64,000 nt of DNA, from contig NZ_OY782757.1 of NCBI RefSeq assembly GCF_963678185.1, positions 1,127,001-1,191,000 of the forward strand. The letters run 5' to 3'. A model generated the notes under the pieces. That model was not told the origin of the DNA. It did no database searches and saw only the letters and a list, made by a program, of their open reading frames with translations. Each line of letters begins with the position of its first letter. Position 1 is the first letter of the stretch. The stretch comes from an uncultured Tolumonas sp. (GTDB taxonomy: Bacteria; Pseudomonadota; Gammaproteobacteria; Enterobacterales; Aeromonadaceae). The position numbers and the translations under genes are program-made. Below are positions 9,692 to 18,189 of this stretch, one piece after another.

Positions 9692-10222
9692 TTACTGCAT
9701 TACAAACCCGATAAACAGGATCTGCTCGACGACTGGCTTACCGGTTAATTCTTTTAGTGCTTTCGTAACTTCGTCTTCAGCATCCTTACGCAACTTCGCT
9801 TTGCCTTCCACCGTGGTTAACTGCTCAACAGTTGCCGCACTGAATACTTTTAATAGAGTTCCTTCCACTAAAGGAGAATGCTGTTTAGCTAATGCTTCAT
9901 TTTCTGGCCCACGAACCAGAAGTTTGACTTTAATCTGAACCAATCGATCTCGTGTGTTACCGTGGGCATTAAAAATAAATGCCCGAGGTAAGCCCACATA
10001 AAAAGCTTCTTTTTCAGCCGCCAATTGTTCAGGCGTCTTATCAGAGCTAGCCTCTCCATCTTTTTGTTCACCGTGCGCTTTATCGCCACCAGAAAAGAGA
10101 AAAAACCACGCAGCTCCACCGCCGCCACCTAATAACAATACTGCAGCCACAATGATAATAATCAGTTTCTTTTTACTGCCCTTCGGCTTAATTTCTAATT
10201 CTTGTTCATTATCATCGGCCAT
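9692..10222 (-). CDS. fliL: Flagellar basal body-associated protein FliL
   Basis: FliL is a single-pass inner-membrane protein that forms a ring around stators. It has 176 residues, a charged N-terminus with KPKGSKKK, one membrane helix at about residues 19-43 containing a glycine run, then a periplasmic stomatin-like domain (YVGLPRAFIFNAHGNTRDRL) ending FIGFVMQ. It lies between fliK and fliM as usual. Confidence 0.94.
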   Translation of the reverse strand: MADDNEQELEIKPKGSKKKLIIIIVAAVLLLGGGGGAAWFFLFSGGDKAHGEQKDGEASSDKTPEQLAAEKEAFYVGLPRAFIFNAHGNTRDRLVQIKVKLLVRGPENEALAKQHSPLVEGTLLKVFSAATVEQLTTVEGKAKLRKDAEDEVTKALKELTGKPVVEQILFIGFVMQ

Positions 10223-10279
10223 TTGACACCTTCAGTTTTAACTAATACTTACATCATCTTAATTGGCTTAGCGAGACCT

Positions 10280-12169
10280 TCAAGCATAGAAATCAATTCC
10301 TGCGGCATCTGATGCTGAAACGGTTACCGTTTGTGCAATTCCATCATCGTTTAAACCGGAAAATGCATTTCCAGACTGCGAAGATTCTCTTCTTGTCTGT
10401 TGTTCTGCGGCACTGTTGTTTGCCATTTGCTGATTCCAGGATTGACCTGGGCTATCTGAAGTCTGTTGCTGAACTTGAGTCTGCCCTGGTTGTAAGCCAT
10501 TTTGCGTCAATATTTCTCGCAACCGTGGCAAGCTTTGATCTAATGCTTCTTTGGCTTGGGAATGCTGAACCATAAACTGCACATTGGTCTGCTGTTCTTG
10601 ATCGATAGACAGTTGTACGCGGATTTTACCCATTCCTTGTGGCTCAAGCTGGATTTCCGCCTCCTGCCATTTTTGACCAGCCATCAGCATCACTCTGGCA
10701 CCTAATTCATGCTCATCAATCTGCCCGTTTTTCATATAAAGTGAAGGCAGTTGTTCGGTGATATTCCGTAATCCTTGCGCCTGATCCGGCAATGCGCCTG
10801 TTGATCCAAGCGCACTTTTCCCCGTTAAACTAACACCATGATTTTCATGCTGGGTTAAGTTAGCTGCTGTCGCATCTTTGCCAGCACCGAGTTCAAATGT
10901 CGTTTGACCATCTGGTTTCGTATTTCCAGATTCAGTTGTCACGCCTGCTGTCGTGGCTAGATCAGCAGTTTTATTATCCACTTTACCGCTTGAGTCTTCA
11001 GCCATAATTGCTGCAGCAGTTGTACTATCATCAGAGATCGAAGTGTCGTCATCTTTTTTCAGCGTCGAAACCAAGTCATGGATCATATTGCCTAAAGAAG
11101 CTGATTTAGCCGCAGCAGCTGATTTCTTGCCTTTGTTTCCATCACTCTCTGTTGCAGTTGCTGTTGTTGCGCTATCGGTGGAGGATGTTTCCGTATTACT
11201 GCTCACAACTACAGGCGTAGCTGTTTGATTAATAACCGGTTGCAGATTAACCAACACAGCCGAAAGATCGGGTTGCGTTATCTCAGTGTCCGTAGCCTTT
11301 GCTTTTTTCTCTGGTTTAGCATTTTGTATTTTATCATTTTGCGAAGATGTCGGATCTACAGTGTTCACTGGTTGTTGCTGTGCAGCAGTAGCAACATCGG
11401 TGATTTCGTCAGTAACCGCGGTGTTATCAACCGTATCAGCGTTCACAGTCTGCTTATTAACCGCTTTTGCCACACTCAGGTCGGGCGATTTAGTCGACTG
11501 CGTTGAAATATCTGTTTTGATTGTTTCATCTGTCGGTGATGTAACCTCAGCGTTTTTCTGGGCTGATGCTGATGCTGATGCTGATGCTGATGCTGATGCT
11601 GATGCTGATGCTGATGCTGATGCTGATAATTCTTCATCTGCCAAAGACATGTTTCCAGTCATATCAGATGTCTTAGGAATCTTATCGTTCATCTTTGTAG
11701 CAGCAGTAGATTTTATATCTGCATGACTATTCGCGTTTATTTGTCCCTGAATAACAGTAAGAATATCGCCCTGAGTGCCATCTGTCACAGAGGTAGCGGT
11801 ATCAGTTGCAACGGCAGCTGAATCAACAGCAGTCTCTGAAGATACACCAGCCGAAACCGCGGGTTGTGGTATTTGAAGTGAGGTATCCATTTGCCGGGCG
11901 GCTTGCAACGTTAACAGCATGTCGGCGGCAGTTTCTGCCTGTGCAGAGGAAGAAGTATCAGTATCCTTAGATTCCGCAGGAAGTTCCTGTTTACTTGAGC
12001 TCTTTGAATTCACTATTGCATCAGCCGGTGTATTCACGGGAATAGACGCATTGAGTACACCAGAAAAATGGCTTTCTGATGAAGGAGTTACGCTATCGCC
12101 ATTAACAGCATCCGGCATTAATGCCGTTAACTTCGTGGGAGCGGCTACAGAAACTGAGACCGAGGACAT
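10280..12169 (-). CDS. fliK: Flagellar hook-length control protein FliK
   Basis: FliK measures hook length and triggers FlhB to switch export specificity. The protein is long (629 residues). Its N-terminal two-thirds is low-complexity and rich in Ser, Thr, Ala and Asp. The C-terminal Flg_hook domain (about residues 470-570) carries LEPQGMGKIRVQLSIDQEQQ and HSQAKEALDQSLPRLREIL. At about residues 181-202 it has eleven consecutive Ser-Ala pairs encoded by a perfect hexanucleotide repeat. Low N-terminal conservation is normal for FliK; identity rests on the C-terminal domain and position between fliJ and fliL. Confidence 0.93.
   Translation of the reverse strand: MSSVSVSVAAPTKLTALMPDAVNGDSVTPSSESHFSGVLNASIPVNTPADAIVNSKSSSKQELPAESKDTDTSSSAQAETAADMLLTLQAARQMDTSLQIPQPAVSAGVSSETAVDSAAVATDTATSVTDGTQGDILTVIQGQINANSHADIKSTAATKMNDKIPKTSDMTGNMSLADEELSASASASASASASASASASASAQKNAEVTSPTDETIKTDISTQSTKSPDLSVAKAVNKQTVNADTVDNTAVTDEITDVATAAQQQPVNTVDPTSSQNDKIQNAKPEKKAKATDTEITQPDLSAVLVNLQPVINQTATPVVVSSNTETSSTDSATTATATESDGNKGKKSAAAAKSASLGNMIHDLVSTLKKDDDTSISDDSTTAAAIMAEDSSGKVDNKTADLATTAGVTTESGNTKPDGQTTFELGAGKDATAANLTQHENHGVSLTGKSALGSTGALPDQAQGLRNITEQLPSLYMKNGQIDEHELGARVMLMAGQKWQEAEIQLEPQGMGKIRVQLSIDQEQQTNVQFMVQHSQAKEALDQSLPRLREILTQNGLQPGQTQVQQQTSDSPGQSWNQQMANNSAAEQQTRRESSQSGNAFSGLNDDGIAQTVTVSASDAAGIDFYA
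11562..11627. repeat. Perfect GCTGAT hexanucleotide repeat, 11 copies, in fliK
   Basis: Eleven uninterrupted copies of GCTGAT (plus strand) lie inside fliK. Read on the coding strand they give alternating TCA and GCA codons, that is 11 Ser-Ala pairs (the last Ala codon is GCC). Because the unit is six bases, copy-number change by slippage would lengthen or shorten the protein by two residues without breaking the frame. Confidence 0.97.
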
Positions 12170-12254
12170 GCTATTACTCCTGCCTTAAATCTCTTTGTAT
12201 GGCTGTTAGTCGCGGCAAAGAGATGACACTGATGAACGTAATAACACATTTCTA

Positions 12255-12269
12255 GCAAGTTACAGGCCA
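12255..12269 (-). promoter_or_regulatory. Candidate sigma-54 promoter for fliK operon
   Basis: The minus strand reads TGGCCTGTAACTTGC, with GG and GC ten bases apart and the TTGC form of the -12 element. The -12 GC is about 85 bases upstream of the fliK start, leaving a leader of roughly 75 bases. The element lies inside one arm of the hairpin that follows fliJ, so termination/processing and initiation signals overlap here. Confidence 0.55.
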
Positions 12270-12285
12270 TTATGGGCCTGTAACT
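12258..12285. terminator. Hairpin at the end of fliJ
   Basis: A perfect 11-bp stem (AGTTACAGGCC with its complement) and a six-base loop begins within the fliJ stop codon. No T-run follows on the minus strand, so it is not a classical intrinsic terminator; it may protect the 3' end of the fliE-J message or act with the overlapping sigma-54 element. The structure is certain, the function is inferred. Confidence 0.5.
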
Positions 12286-12730
12286 AAGATGCTGAATCTT
12301 GGCGATGGAAAAAACGGAATGTAGAGAACTCATCCAGCAATTTCTGTTCTTGTTTCAGCTGTTTGAGTGCTTCTTTTTCTGCTTTACGTTCCAGCAACAT
12401 TTCTATCGCTTTTCTGCGTTGTTGCAACGCAAGCCACTCTTCTCGTTTCTGCTCAGACTGCTGTTTGGCTTGTTGAAAACCTTTCTGCTGCTGAACAGAA
12501 GCATGATCTAATTTTCCGATAAAAGAATGGTAATGATTAAAATGGCTGGATTCCAAACCGACAACGGCTTTGTCGGTCATTTGTGAAGAGTAAATTTGGC
12601 GGTATTCATTTAGTGCATCGAGTTGACGTTGAAAATTCGCTTGTTCCCGCTGAGCCAGCGCCAACATTTTGGCGGCGCGATCTTCGGCTTCTATTAAACG
12701 AGACGTCAATAATTCCAATGCTTTACTCAT
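12284..12730 (-). CDS. fliJ: Flagellar export chaperone FliJ
   Basis: FliJ is the coiled-coil stalk protein of the flagellar export ATPase, similar in role to the gamma subunit of F1-ATPase. The 148-residue sequence is almost entirely alpha-helical and rich in Gln, Glu, Lys and Arg (LAQREQANFQRQLDALNEY, QQAKQQSEQKREEWLALQQ), the family's signature composition. It directly follows fliI and ends the fliEFGHIJ series; a hairpin overlaps its stop codon. Confidence 0.93.
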   Translation of the reverse strand: MSKALELLTSRLIEAEDRAAKMLALAQREQANFQRQLDALNEYRQIYSSQMTDKAVVGLESSHFNHYHSFIGKLDHASVQQQKGFQQAKQQSEQKREEWLALQQRRKAIEMLLERKAEKEALKQLKQEQKLLDEFSTFRFFHRQDSAS

Positions 12731-12762
12731 ACATTACCCCTTTTGGCCCTGCTATCACGCTA

Positions 12763-14100
12763 TTAGCGGCGCTGACCATTAACCAATGTCATCGCTACAT
12801 TACGTAACCCTTCCAGACATTGGTCATACGGTACAACTTCTTTCATGCGTTGTTGCAAGAACTGCTCCAACACAGGACGAATAGCAATCGCCTGATCGAT
12901 TCGGGGATCAGCGCCTTTTTGATAGGCGCCGATAGTAATAAGATCGCGGTTTTGCTGGTAAAGCGAATAATACTGCTTCAATGTGCGGGCCATCAGCATA
13001 TGCTCTTCCGATGTCACCATCGGCATAACACGACTGATTGATTTCTCAACATCAATTGCCGGGTAATGACCACCATCGGCCAGTTCTCGTGATAACACGA
13101 TATGACCATCCAAAATCGCGCGGGAAGCATCGGCGATCGGGTCTTGTAAATCATCACCTTCGGTTAATACGGTGAAAAAAGCAGTAATAGATCCCTGCCC
13201 CTCACCACCATTACCGGCACGCTCAACCAAGGCAGGCAATTTAGCAAAAACTGAGGGCGGATAACCTTTGGTTGCCGGTGGTTCGCCAATCGCCAACGCA
13301 ATTTCACGCTGCGCTTGTGCATAACGGGTCAGAGAATCCATCAGCAGCAAAACGTTTAAACCCTGATCACGGAAATATTCTGCGATCGTCAGCGCTGTTT
13401 CACAGCCTTTGAGGCGCATCAGCGGCGATGCATCGGCTGGTGCTGCAACCACTACTGCCCGCTCACGTCCCTCTTCCCCAAGAATTTCTTCAATAAACTC
13501 TTTTACTTCACGACCACGCTCACCAATCAGGCCAACCACGACCACATCGGCGGTAGTACCTCGCGTCATCATCCCCAGCAAAACCGATTTACCAACACCG
13601 GAACCGGCAAATAACCCCATACGTTGGCCTTGCCCAACCGTCAGCATCGCGTTGATTGCGCGAACACCGACATCCATCGGTTGCGTGATCGCCCGACGAG
13701 CTAACGGGTTCAATCGTATGGTGGTATAACGTGCCGTGTCGGCGGTTAATATCTCACCAAGACCATCTAATGGTGTTCCCACCCCATCAATAACCCGCCC
13801 CAGCAAAGCCATGCCAACAGGAATGCCATGCTCTTCGCTCAATGGCGTCACTTTAGCGCCGGGAATTACGCCTTTTAACTGCTCACTAGGCATCAAAAAT
13901 AATTTTTCACCAGAAAAACCAACAACTTCGGCTTCTAATACACCATCTTGAGTTTCGATATGACACAGTGAACCAACGGCCGCCCGACACCCGATCGCTT
14001 CTAAAGTCAAACCCACAACGCGAGTCAGTTTACCGGCGACTGCAATTCGGGCATTTAGACCTTCGGTTTGATATTGCTGCAGACGTTTGAGTAGCGTCAC
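12763..14100 (-). CDS. fliI: Flagellar export ATPase FliI
   Basis: FliI is the hexameric ATPase that energises unloading of export substrates from chaperones. The 445-residue protein has Walker A AGSGVGKS at about residues 165-172, Walker B-type [20 protein letters not shown], and the family segment [18 protein letters not shown]. Its start overlaps the fliH stop by four bases. Confidence 0.97.
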   Translation of the reverse strand: MTLLKRLQQYQTEGLNARIAVAGKLTRVVGLTLEAIGCRAAVGSLCHIETQDGVLEAEVVGFSGEKLFLMPSEQLKGVIPGAKVTPLSEEHGIPVGMALLGRVIDGVGTPLDGLGEILTADTARYTTIRLNPLARRAITQPMDVGVRAINAMLTVGQGQRMGLFAGSGVGKSVLLGMMTRGTTADVVVVGLIGERGREVKEFIEEILGEEGRERAVVVAAPADASPLMRLKGCETALTIAEYFRDQGLNVLLLMDSLTRYAQAQREIALAIGEPPATKGYPPSVFAKLPALVERAGNGGEGQGSITAFFTVLTEGDDLQDPIADASRAILDGHIVLSRELADGGHYPAIDVEKSISRVMPMVTSEEHMLMARTLKQYYSLYQQNRDLITIGAYQKGADPRIDQAIAIRPVLEQFLQQRMKEVVPYDQCLEGLRNVAMTLVNGQRR

Positions 14101-14900
14101 GATGTTTTATCCACATTTTGACGCAGGAATTGGCGAAATAACTGTTCAATCCGTTTTTCTAAAAACAGATCCACACTGGAAGTTGAGCTGGAAAGCAGCA
14201 GATCACCACGCTGCAGACTAGGTTCTGCATGTAACTGCCAGTTACGTTTCTGGCATTCAGCTTCACCATAAATTTCTTTGATCATTTCCAGATCGTCAGG
14301 GTGCATTTCAATAGAAATTCCCTCTTCTGCCGCTGGTAATTGCTTCAGACCTTCTTTCAAACTATTCAGGATCAGATCTGGCGCCAAATGCACATCGGTC
14401 TTGATCAGGGCTTTGGCCAGTTGCATAGACATCCACACCAACTGCTGCTCAACCATCTTATCGACCTGCGCTAACGGATGCGCCAGCTTATCGAGTAAGT
14501 CTTGCCATTTTTGCGCACGCTCTTCGACCCATTCACGGCCAAGGGTCAATCCTTCTTCACGTCCTTTATCCAACCCTTCGGTATGACCTACCGTTTCGCC
14601 TTGTGTCAGACCATCAGCATAACCAGCCTGAAAACCGGCTTCTTTTCCTTCGGCAAACCCATCTTCATAGGCAGCCTGACGGATCGATTCGATTTCTTCA
14701 AGTGTCAGTGGTTGCGGCTCTTCTTCCGTCACATCATTTGATTCAGTTGGTAAACCTTCTTCTTGATACCAATCTGGCGCGTAGCCTAACGCATTGGAAC
14801 CTTTGAGCGGCTGTTCAGGCTCATCAACCTCAGGCCATTCCCATTTGTCAGCATCTTTAACCTGCTCAGCCGGGATGTATGTTTTGTCCAACGGTTCCAT
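14097..14900 (-). CDS. fliH: Flagellar export ATPase regulator FliH
   Basis: FliH binds FliI and tethers it to the C-ring through its extreme N-terminus. The 267-residue protein has a variable, acidic N-terminal third, a Gly-x3-Gly type repeat helix ([19 protein letters not shown], then [17 protein letters not shown]) at about residues 98-140, and a C-terminal domain resembling the V-ATPase E subunit. The glycine-spaced repeat is diagnostic for FliH. It lies between fliG and fliI. Confidence 0.95.
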   Translation of the reverse strand: MEPLDKTYIPAEQVKDADKWEWPEVDEPEQPLKGSNALGYAPDWYQEEGLPTESNDVTEEEPQPLTLEEIESIRQAAYEDGFAEGKEAGFQAGYADGLTQGETVGHTEGLDKGREEGLTLGREWVEERAQKWQDLLDKLAHPLAQVDKMVEQQLVWMSMQLAKALIKTDVHLAPDLILNSLKEGLKQLPAAEEGISIEMHPDDLEMIKEIYGEAECQKRNWQLHAEPSLQRGDLLLSSSTSSVDLFLEKRIEQLFRQFLRQNVDKTS

Positions 14901-14909
14901 ATCTTCTCA

Positions 14910-15968
14910 CTATAAGAAATCTTCACCACCACCCGCACCCAGCATGATCTCACCAGCATCAGCTAAGCGACGAGCAACAGACAGGATCTCTTTCTGTGCC
15001 GCTTCTACATCGCTGACACGAATTGGTCCCATAGAGGATAAATCTTCCTGCAACATTTCTGCAGCACGTTTTGACATATTTTTCAGGATCTTATCTTTCA
15101 GCTGATCATCTGCACCTTTCAATGCTTTCTGCAGCTGATCACCCGGCACTTCACGCAGAATACTCTGAATTGCACGGTCATCAACATCGATCAGGTTCTC
15201 GAAGACAAACATCAGATCTTGGATCTGCTGGCTCATCTCTTCATCCGATTCACGGATCGCATCCATCAACTGGCCTTCAATGTTGGTATCGAGGTAGTTC
15301 ATAATGCTGGCCGCAGCTTTCAGGCCGCCCATTTTCGCAGATTGCGCACCAGCAGAACCGGCAAATTGTTTTTCCATGATATCGTTCAATTCCTGCAGCG
15401 CAGCAGGCTGAACTTCTTCCAGATTCGCAATACGCATTACCAGATCAAGACGAACTGCTTCCGGGAATTGGCCCAAAATTTCCGCTGATTGTTCTGGATC
15501 TAAATATGACAACACAATCGTCTGGATCTGCGGATGTTCGTTCTGAATGATGCTGGCCACCTGACGCGCATCCATCCATTTAAGTGAATCCAGACCTCGG
15601 GCGCCTGAGCCCATGATGATCTGCTCAACCAGATTACCAGCTTTATCTTCACCCAATGCCGCCACCAAGGCTTTACGAACAAAGTCTTCACTGCCAATAC
15701 CGATATTGGAGAATTTCTGAATATCATCAATAAATTGGCGATGTATTGCTGTAACCCGTTCCTGACTAAAATCTTTCATTGAAGCCATCGACATACCCAA
15801 ACGTTGTACCTGTTTAGGTTCTAAATGCCGGAATATCTGGGCCGCATCGTCTTCACTGAGACTGAGCATTAAAACTGCTGCCATCTCCATACCAGACATG
15901 TTTTCAATGATCTTTTTTTGTTCAGGCGTCATTTCACTGACAGTTGGGTTAGCTGGAGCTGGTGGCAT
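14910..15968 (-). CDS. fliG: Flagellar motor switch protein FliG
   Basis: FliG is the C-ring protein that contacts FliF and the MotA-type stator. The 352-residue sequence contains the middle-domain EHPQ motif (NEHPQIQTIVLSYL) and the C-terminal torque helix region DLMFVFENLIDVDDRAIQSIL with charged residues used for stator interaction. An N-terminal extension (MPPAPANPTVSEMTPEQKK) precedes the conserved start of the domain. It is four bases downstream of fliF. Confidence 0.97.
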   Translation of the reverse strand: MPPAPANPTVSEMTPEQKKIIENMSGMEMAAVLMLSLSEDDAAQIFRHLEPKQVQRLGMSMASMKDFSQERVTAIHRQFIDDIQKFSNIGIGSEDFVRKALVAALGEDKAGNLVEQIIMGSGARGLDSLKWMDARQVASIIQNEHPQIQTIVLSYLDPEQSAEILGQFPEAVRLDLVMRIANLEEVQPAALQELNDIMEKQFAGSAGAQSAKMGGLKAAASIMNYLDTNIEGQLMDAIRESDEEMSQQIQDLMFVFENLIDVDDRAIQSILREVPGDQLQKALKGADDQLKDKILKNMSKRAAEMLQEDLSSMGPIRVSDVEAAQKEILSVARRLADAGEIMLGAGGGEDFL

Positions 15969-15971
15969 ATA

Positions 15972-17699
15972 TTAATCCTTCGTACTGACCCATTCTTTAA
16001 TAACTTGTGCAGCCAGATCTGGTTCATTAGATACCAACGCACGTACCGCTCTTAACAAATCTTCATCACGGTGCAAATCAGGTAAAACTAACTGACCATT
16101 ACGCAAACCAAAAATAGGTTCTTCACTTTCCGCCTGAGAAGCCAGCAGACTCAGTTCATCACTACCTTCCAGTGCCATTCTTGAATCCAGGTCGACATTA
16201 AGTGCGCCTTCAGCTGGTTCGGCATTGAGCAGTTTCTTCATAACCGGACGCACGACTGTTACCAACAAGATTAGGATCAATACGATTGATGCGCCAATTC
16301 GGACAGCAGGCCAGAACCAATCTGATTCCCACACTTTGGTTTCTGGTTCAACGGACAGATCAGGACGATTGAATGGAATACTAACCACCTCAATTTGATC
16401 ACCACGGCTAACGTCAAAACCCAATCCACCTTGCAGCAACCGACGGATTGTATCCAACTCACTTTGCGTACGTGGCTGACGATCAACTTTACCGTCTTTG
16501 CCTGCTGCCGTTTTATAATCCACGGCCACCGACACTGTCAGGCGACGAATACTGCCCGTCTGACGCTGAACATGGCTGATGGTGGTATCCAATTCGTAGT
16601 TACGGGTTGCTTCTTTACGGCTGTGACCACTGGCAGTACTGCCTGAACCCTGTGCACCCGCTGTTTTCTCTGGGATCTGCGCATTAGATGGAGGTTGGTT
16701 ACTGAGCGCACCGGGAACGCCTGTCGCGCCATTACCAACATTATTATCCTCCATCGTCACTTCAGAACGAACAGCAGGATCATCAGGATTGAAGACCCGA
16801 CGCGTTTGTTCTTCTTGTGAGAAATCAAGGCTGGCATCCACTTCTGCCGTGTAATTATCCAGACCTAAAACAGGGCTCAGAATCGAATCGATTTTTTGTT
16901 TGTATTCTGCTTCTTGTTTTTGCTGGATCTCAAACTCTTTACGGCTGCGAGCCGTCATCAGATCTTGAGAACCGGAATTTAACAGACGACCGTTCTGATC
17001 TGTCACTGTAACTCGGGATGGCTCTAAGCCGTGTACAGCAGAGGCAACAGTATCAACTATCGAATCAATGGCTTCTTGTTTTAAAGCAGCACTTTTTAAC
17101 ACCAAAACAACCGTCGCGCTCGGTTTACGTTCATTACGCGCAAACACGTTGTCTTTTGGAATGGCTAGTAACACAGTGGCTTTGCCAATACCTTGGAACT
17201 GTTCAATCGCACGAGCTAATTGTTGCTCGCGACTCAGTTTCAGACGTTCACCTTCCATGCGTTGGCTCAGGCCAAAACCAGGATCACGCATTAATAATTC
17301 ATCACCGGTATTTTCTTCATTCGAGGCAGCAAAACCCGCACGTTGTAACTGTAAACGCACGGTACTGAATTCAGTGGTTTTTACCAGAATGTTGTTGTCT
17401 TGTACTTTATAGGCAATTTTTTGCTGATCCAGATAGTCCAGCGTCTTGATCATCTCAGCGGTATTGAAATGACCCAAAGGCCGCATTTCCGGCTCATTGC
17501 CCCACATAAAGATAAAAGCAGCAATGGCAACACAGATCAACAGACCGAGAATCAACGTGATCTGTCGTAAAAAATCCATATTCGACAGAAATTTAAAAGA
17601 AGAGGACTTAGCTGCTGAGGCATCCAGCGCTTTATCCAGTAACGGATCACTACTACCAACCATTAGGTCAGTGCGTTTATCCCCTGCTGCTTCAGCCAT
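15972..17699 (-). CDS. fliF: Flagellar MS-ring protein FliF
   Basis: FliF builds the MS ring, the membrane platform of the flagellar motor. The 575-residue protein has a first membrane helix at about residues 49-66 (LILGLLICVAIAAFIFMW), periplasmic ring-building motifs (YLDQQKIAYKVQ, MEGERLKLSREQQLARAIEQ), and a second membrane helix at about 465-485. It ends with a C-terminal FliG-binding tail rich in acidic residues (LAAQVIKEWVSTKD). Confidence 0.97.
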   Translation of the reverse strand: MAEAAGDKRTDLMVGSSDPLLDKALDASAAKSSSFKFLSNMDFLRQITLILGLLICVAIAAFIFMWGNEPEMRPLGHFNTAEMIKTLDYLDQQKIAYKVQDNNILVKTTEFSTVRLQLQRAGFAASNEENTGDELLMRDPGFGLSQRMEGERLKLSREQQLARAIEQFQGIGKATVLLAIPKDNVFARNERKPSATVVLVLKSAALKQEAIDSIVDTVASAVHGLEPSRVTVTDQNGRLLNSGSQDLMTARSRKEFEIQQKQEAEYKQKIDSILSPVLGLDNYTAEVDASLDFSQEEQTRRVFNPDDPAVRSEVTMEDNNVGNGATGVPGALSNQPPSNAQIPEKTAGAQGSGSTASGHSRKEATRNYELDTTISHVQRQTGSIRRLTVSVAVDYKTAAGKDGKVDRQPRTQSELDTIRRLLQGGLGFDVSRGDQIEVVSIPFNRPDLSVEPETKVWESDWFWPAVRIGASIVLILILLVTVVRPVMKKLLNAEPAEGALNVDLDSRMALEGSDELSLLASQAESEEPIFGLRNGQLVLPDLHRDEDLLRAVRALVSNEPDLAAQVIKEWVSTKD

Positions 17700-17713
17700 G
17701 ATTTACCCCTTCT

Positions 17714-18034
17714 TTACACTGGCATATTCATGATGGTTTTATAAGCATCCACCACTTTATTACGTACCTGAACTGTTGCTTCAAAAGCGATTGATGCTTT
17801 CTGGCCGGCGATCATAACATCCGACAGATTAACACTTCGATCACCCATATCGAAACGTGTACGCAATTGATCACTCTGACCTTGCATATCGTTTACGTTA
17901 TTCAGTGCTTGTGACAGCAACTGATTAAAGTCCTGAGTGACATTCCCTTCGCTGACTGGTTTGACAGAAGCCCCTGAAGCTTCAAAGCGCAAGGCTTCCA
18001 ATTGTTTCATCAGGGATGTTGCTTGCACGTCCAT
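17714..18034 (-). CDS. fliE: Flagellar hook-basal body junction protein FliE
   Basis: FliE joins the MS ring to the rod. The chosen ATG at 18034 (MDVQATSLMKQLEALRFEAS) has AGGA five bases upstream. An in-frame GTG at 18046 exists but has no better ribosome site. The resulting protein is 106 residues with the family ending VRNKVVDAYKTIMNMPV. It is the first gene of the fliEFGHIJ operon and lies about 50 bases downstream of a near-perfect sigma-54 promoter. Confidence 0.95.
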   Translation of the reverse strand: MDVQATSLMKQLEALRFEASGASVKPVSEGNVTQDFNQLLSQALNNVNDMQGQSDQLRTRFDMGDRSVNLSDVMIAGQKASIAFEATVQVRNKVVDAYKTIMNMPV

Positions 18035-18088
18035 ACCATTCCTCACTTCGACAAATAATTGACTCTAATGCTTTATAACTATGGAAAA

Positions 18089-18103
18089 GCAATTAAAGTG
18101 CCA
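18089..18103 (-). promoter_or_regulatory. Sigma-54 promoter for fliE operon
   Basis: The minus strand reads TGGCACTTTAATTGC, an exact match to TGGCAC-N5-TTGC with the GG and GC dinucleotides ten bases apart. It is located about 55 bases before the fliE start. FliEFGHIJ operons of Vibrio-type polar flagella are class III, driven by sigma-54 with FlrC; the presence of flrC directly upstream supports this. Confidence 0.88.
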
Positions 18104-18140
18104 GAAGTGTAAGTAAATGATAAAGGAATAAAAGTAATGA

Positions 18141-18167
18141 TATCAGTCACTAACAAAGTGACTGATA
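18141..18167. terminator. Hairpin downstream of flrC
   Basis: A stem of 10-11 bp (ATCAGTCACT and its complement, five-base loop) lies 23 bases past the flrC stop. The T-rich tract on the minus strand lies before the hairpin (six T) rather than directly after it; only a weak T-rich stretch follows. It likely marks the end of the flrBC message but is not a textbook intrinsic terminator. Confidence 0.5.
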
Positions 18168-18189
18168 AAAAAGGTATGCAGAGAGATTT

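Noticed and set aside
11562..11627. CRISPR-like or non-coding repeat array
   Set aside because: The units are contiguous six-base copies without spacers and translate in frame to Ser-Ala within fliK.
11286..11726. Plus-strand frame with Asp-Ala repeats opposite fliK
   Set aside because: The alternating repeat is simply the reverse reading of the Ser-Ala repeat of fliK.
18141..18167. Plus-strand terminator after fliE
   Set aside because: No plus-strand gene precedes it; the adjacent A-run lies on the wrong side for termination on the plus strand.
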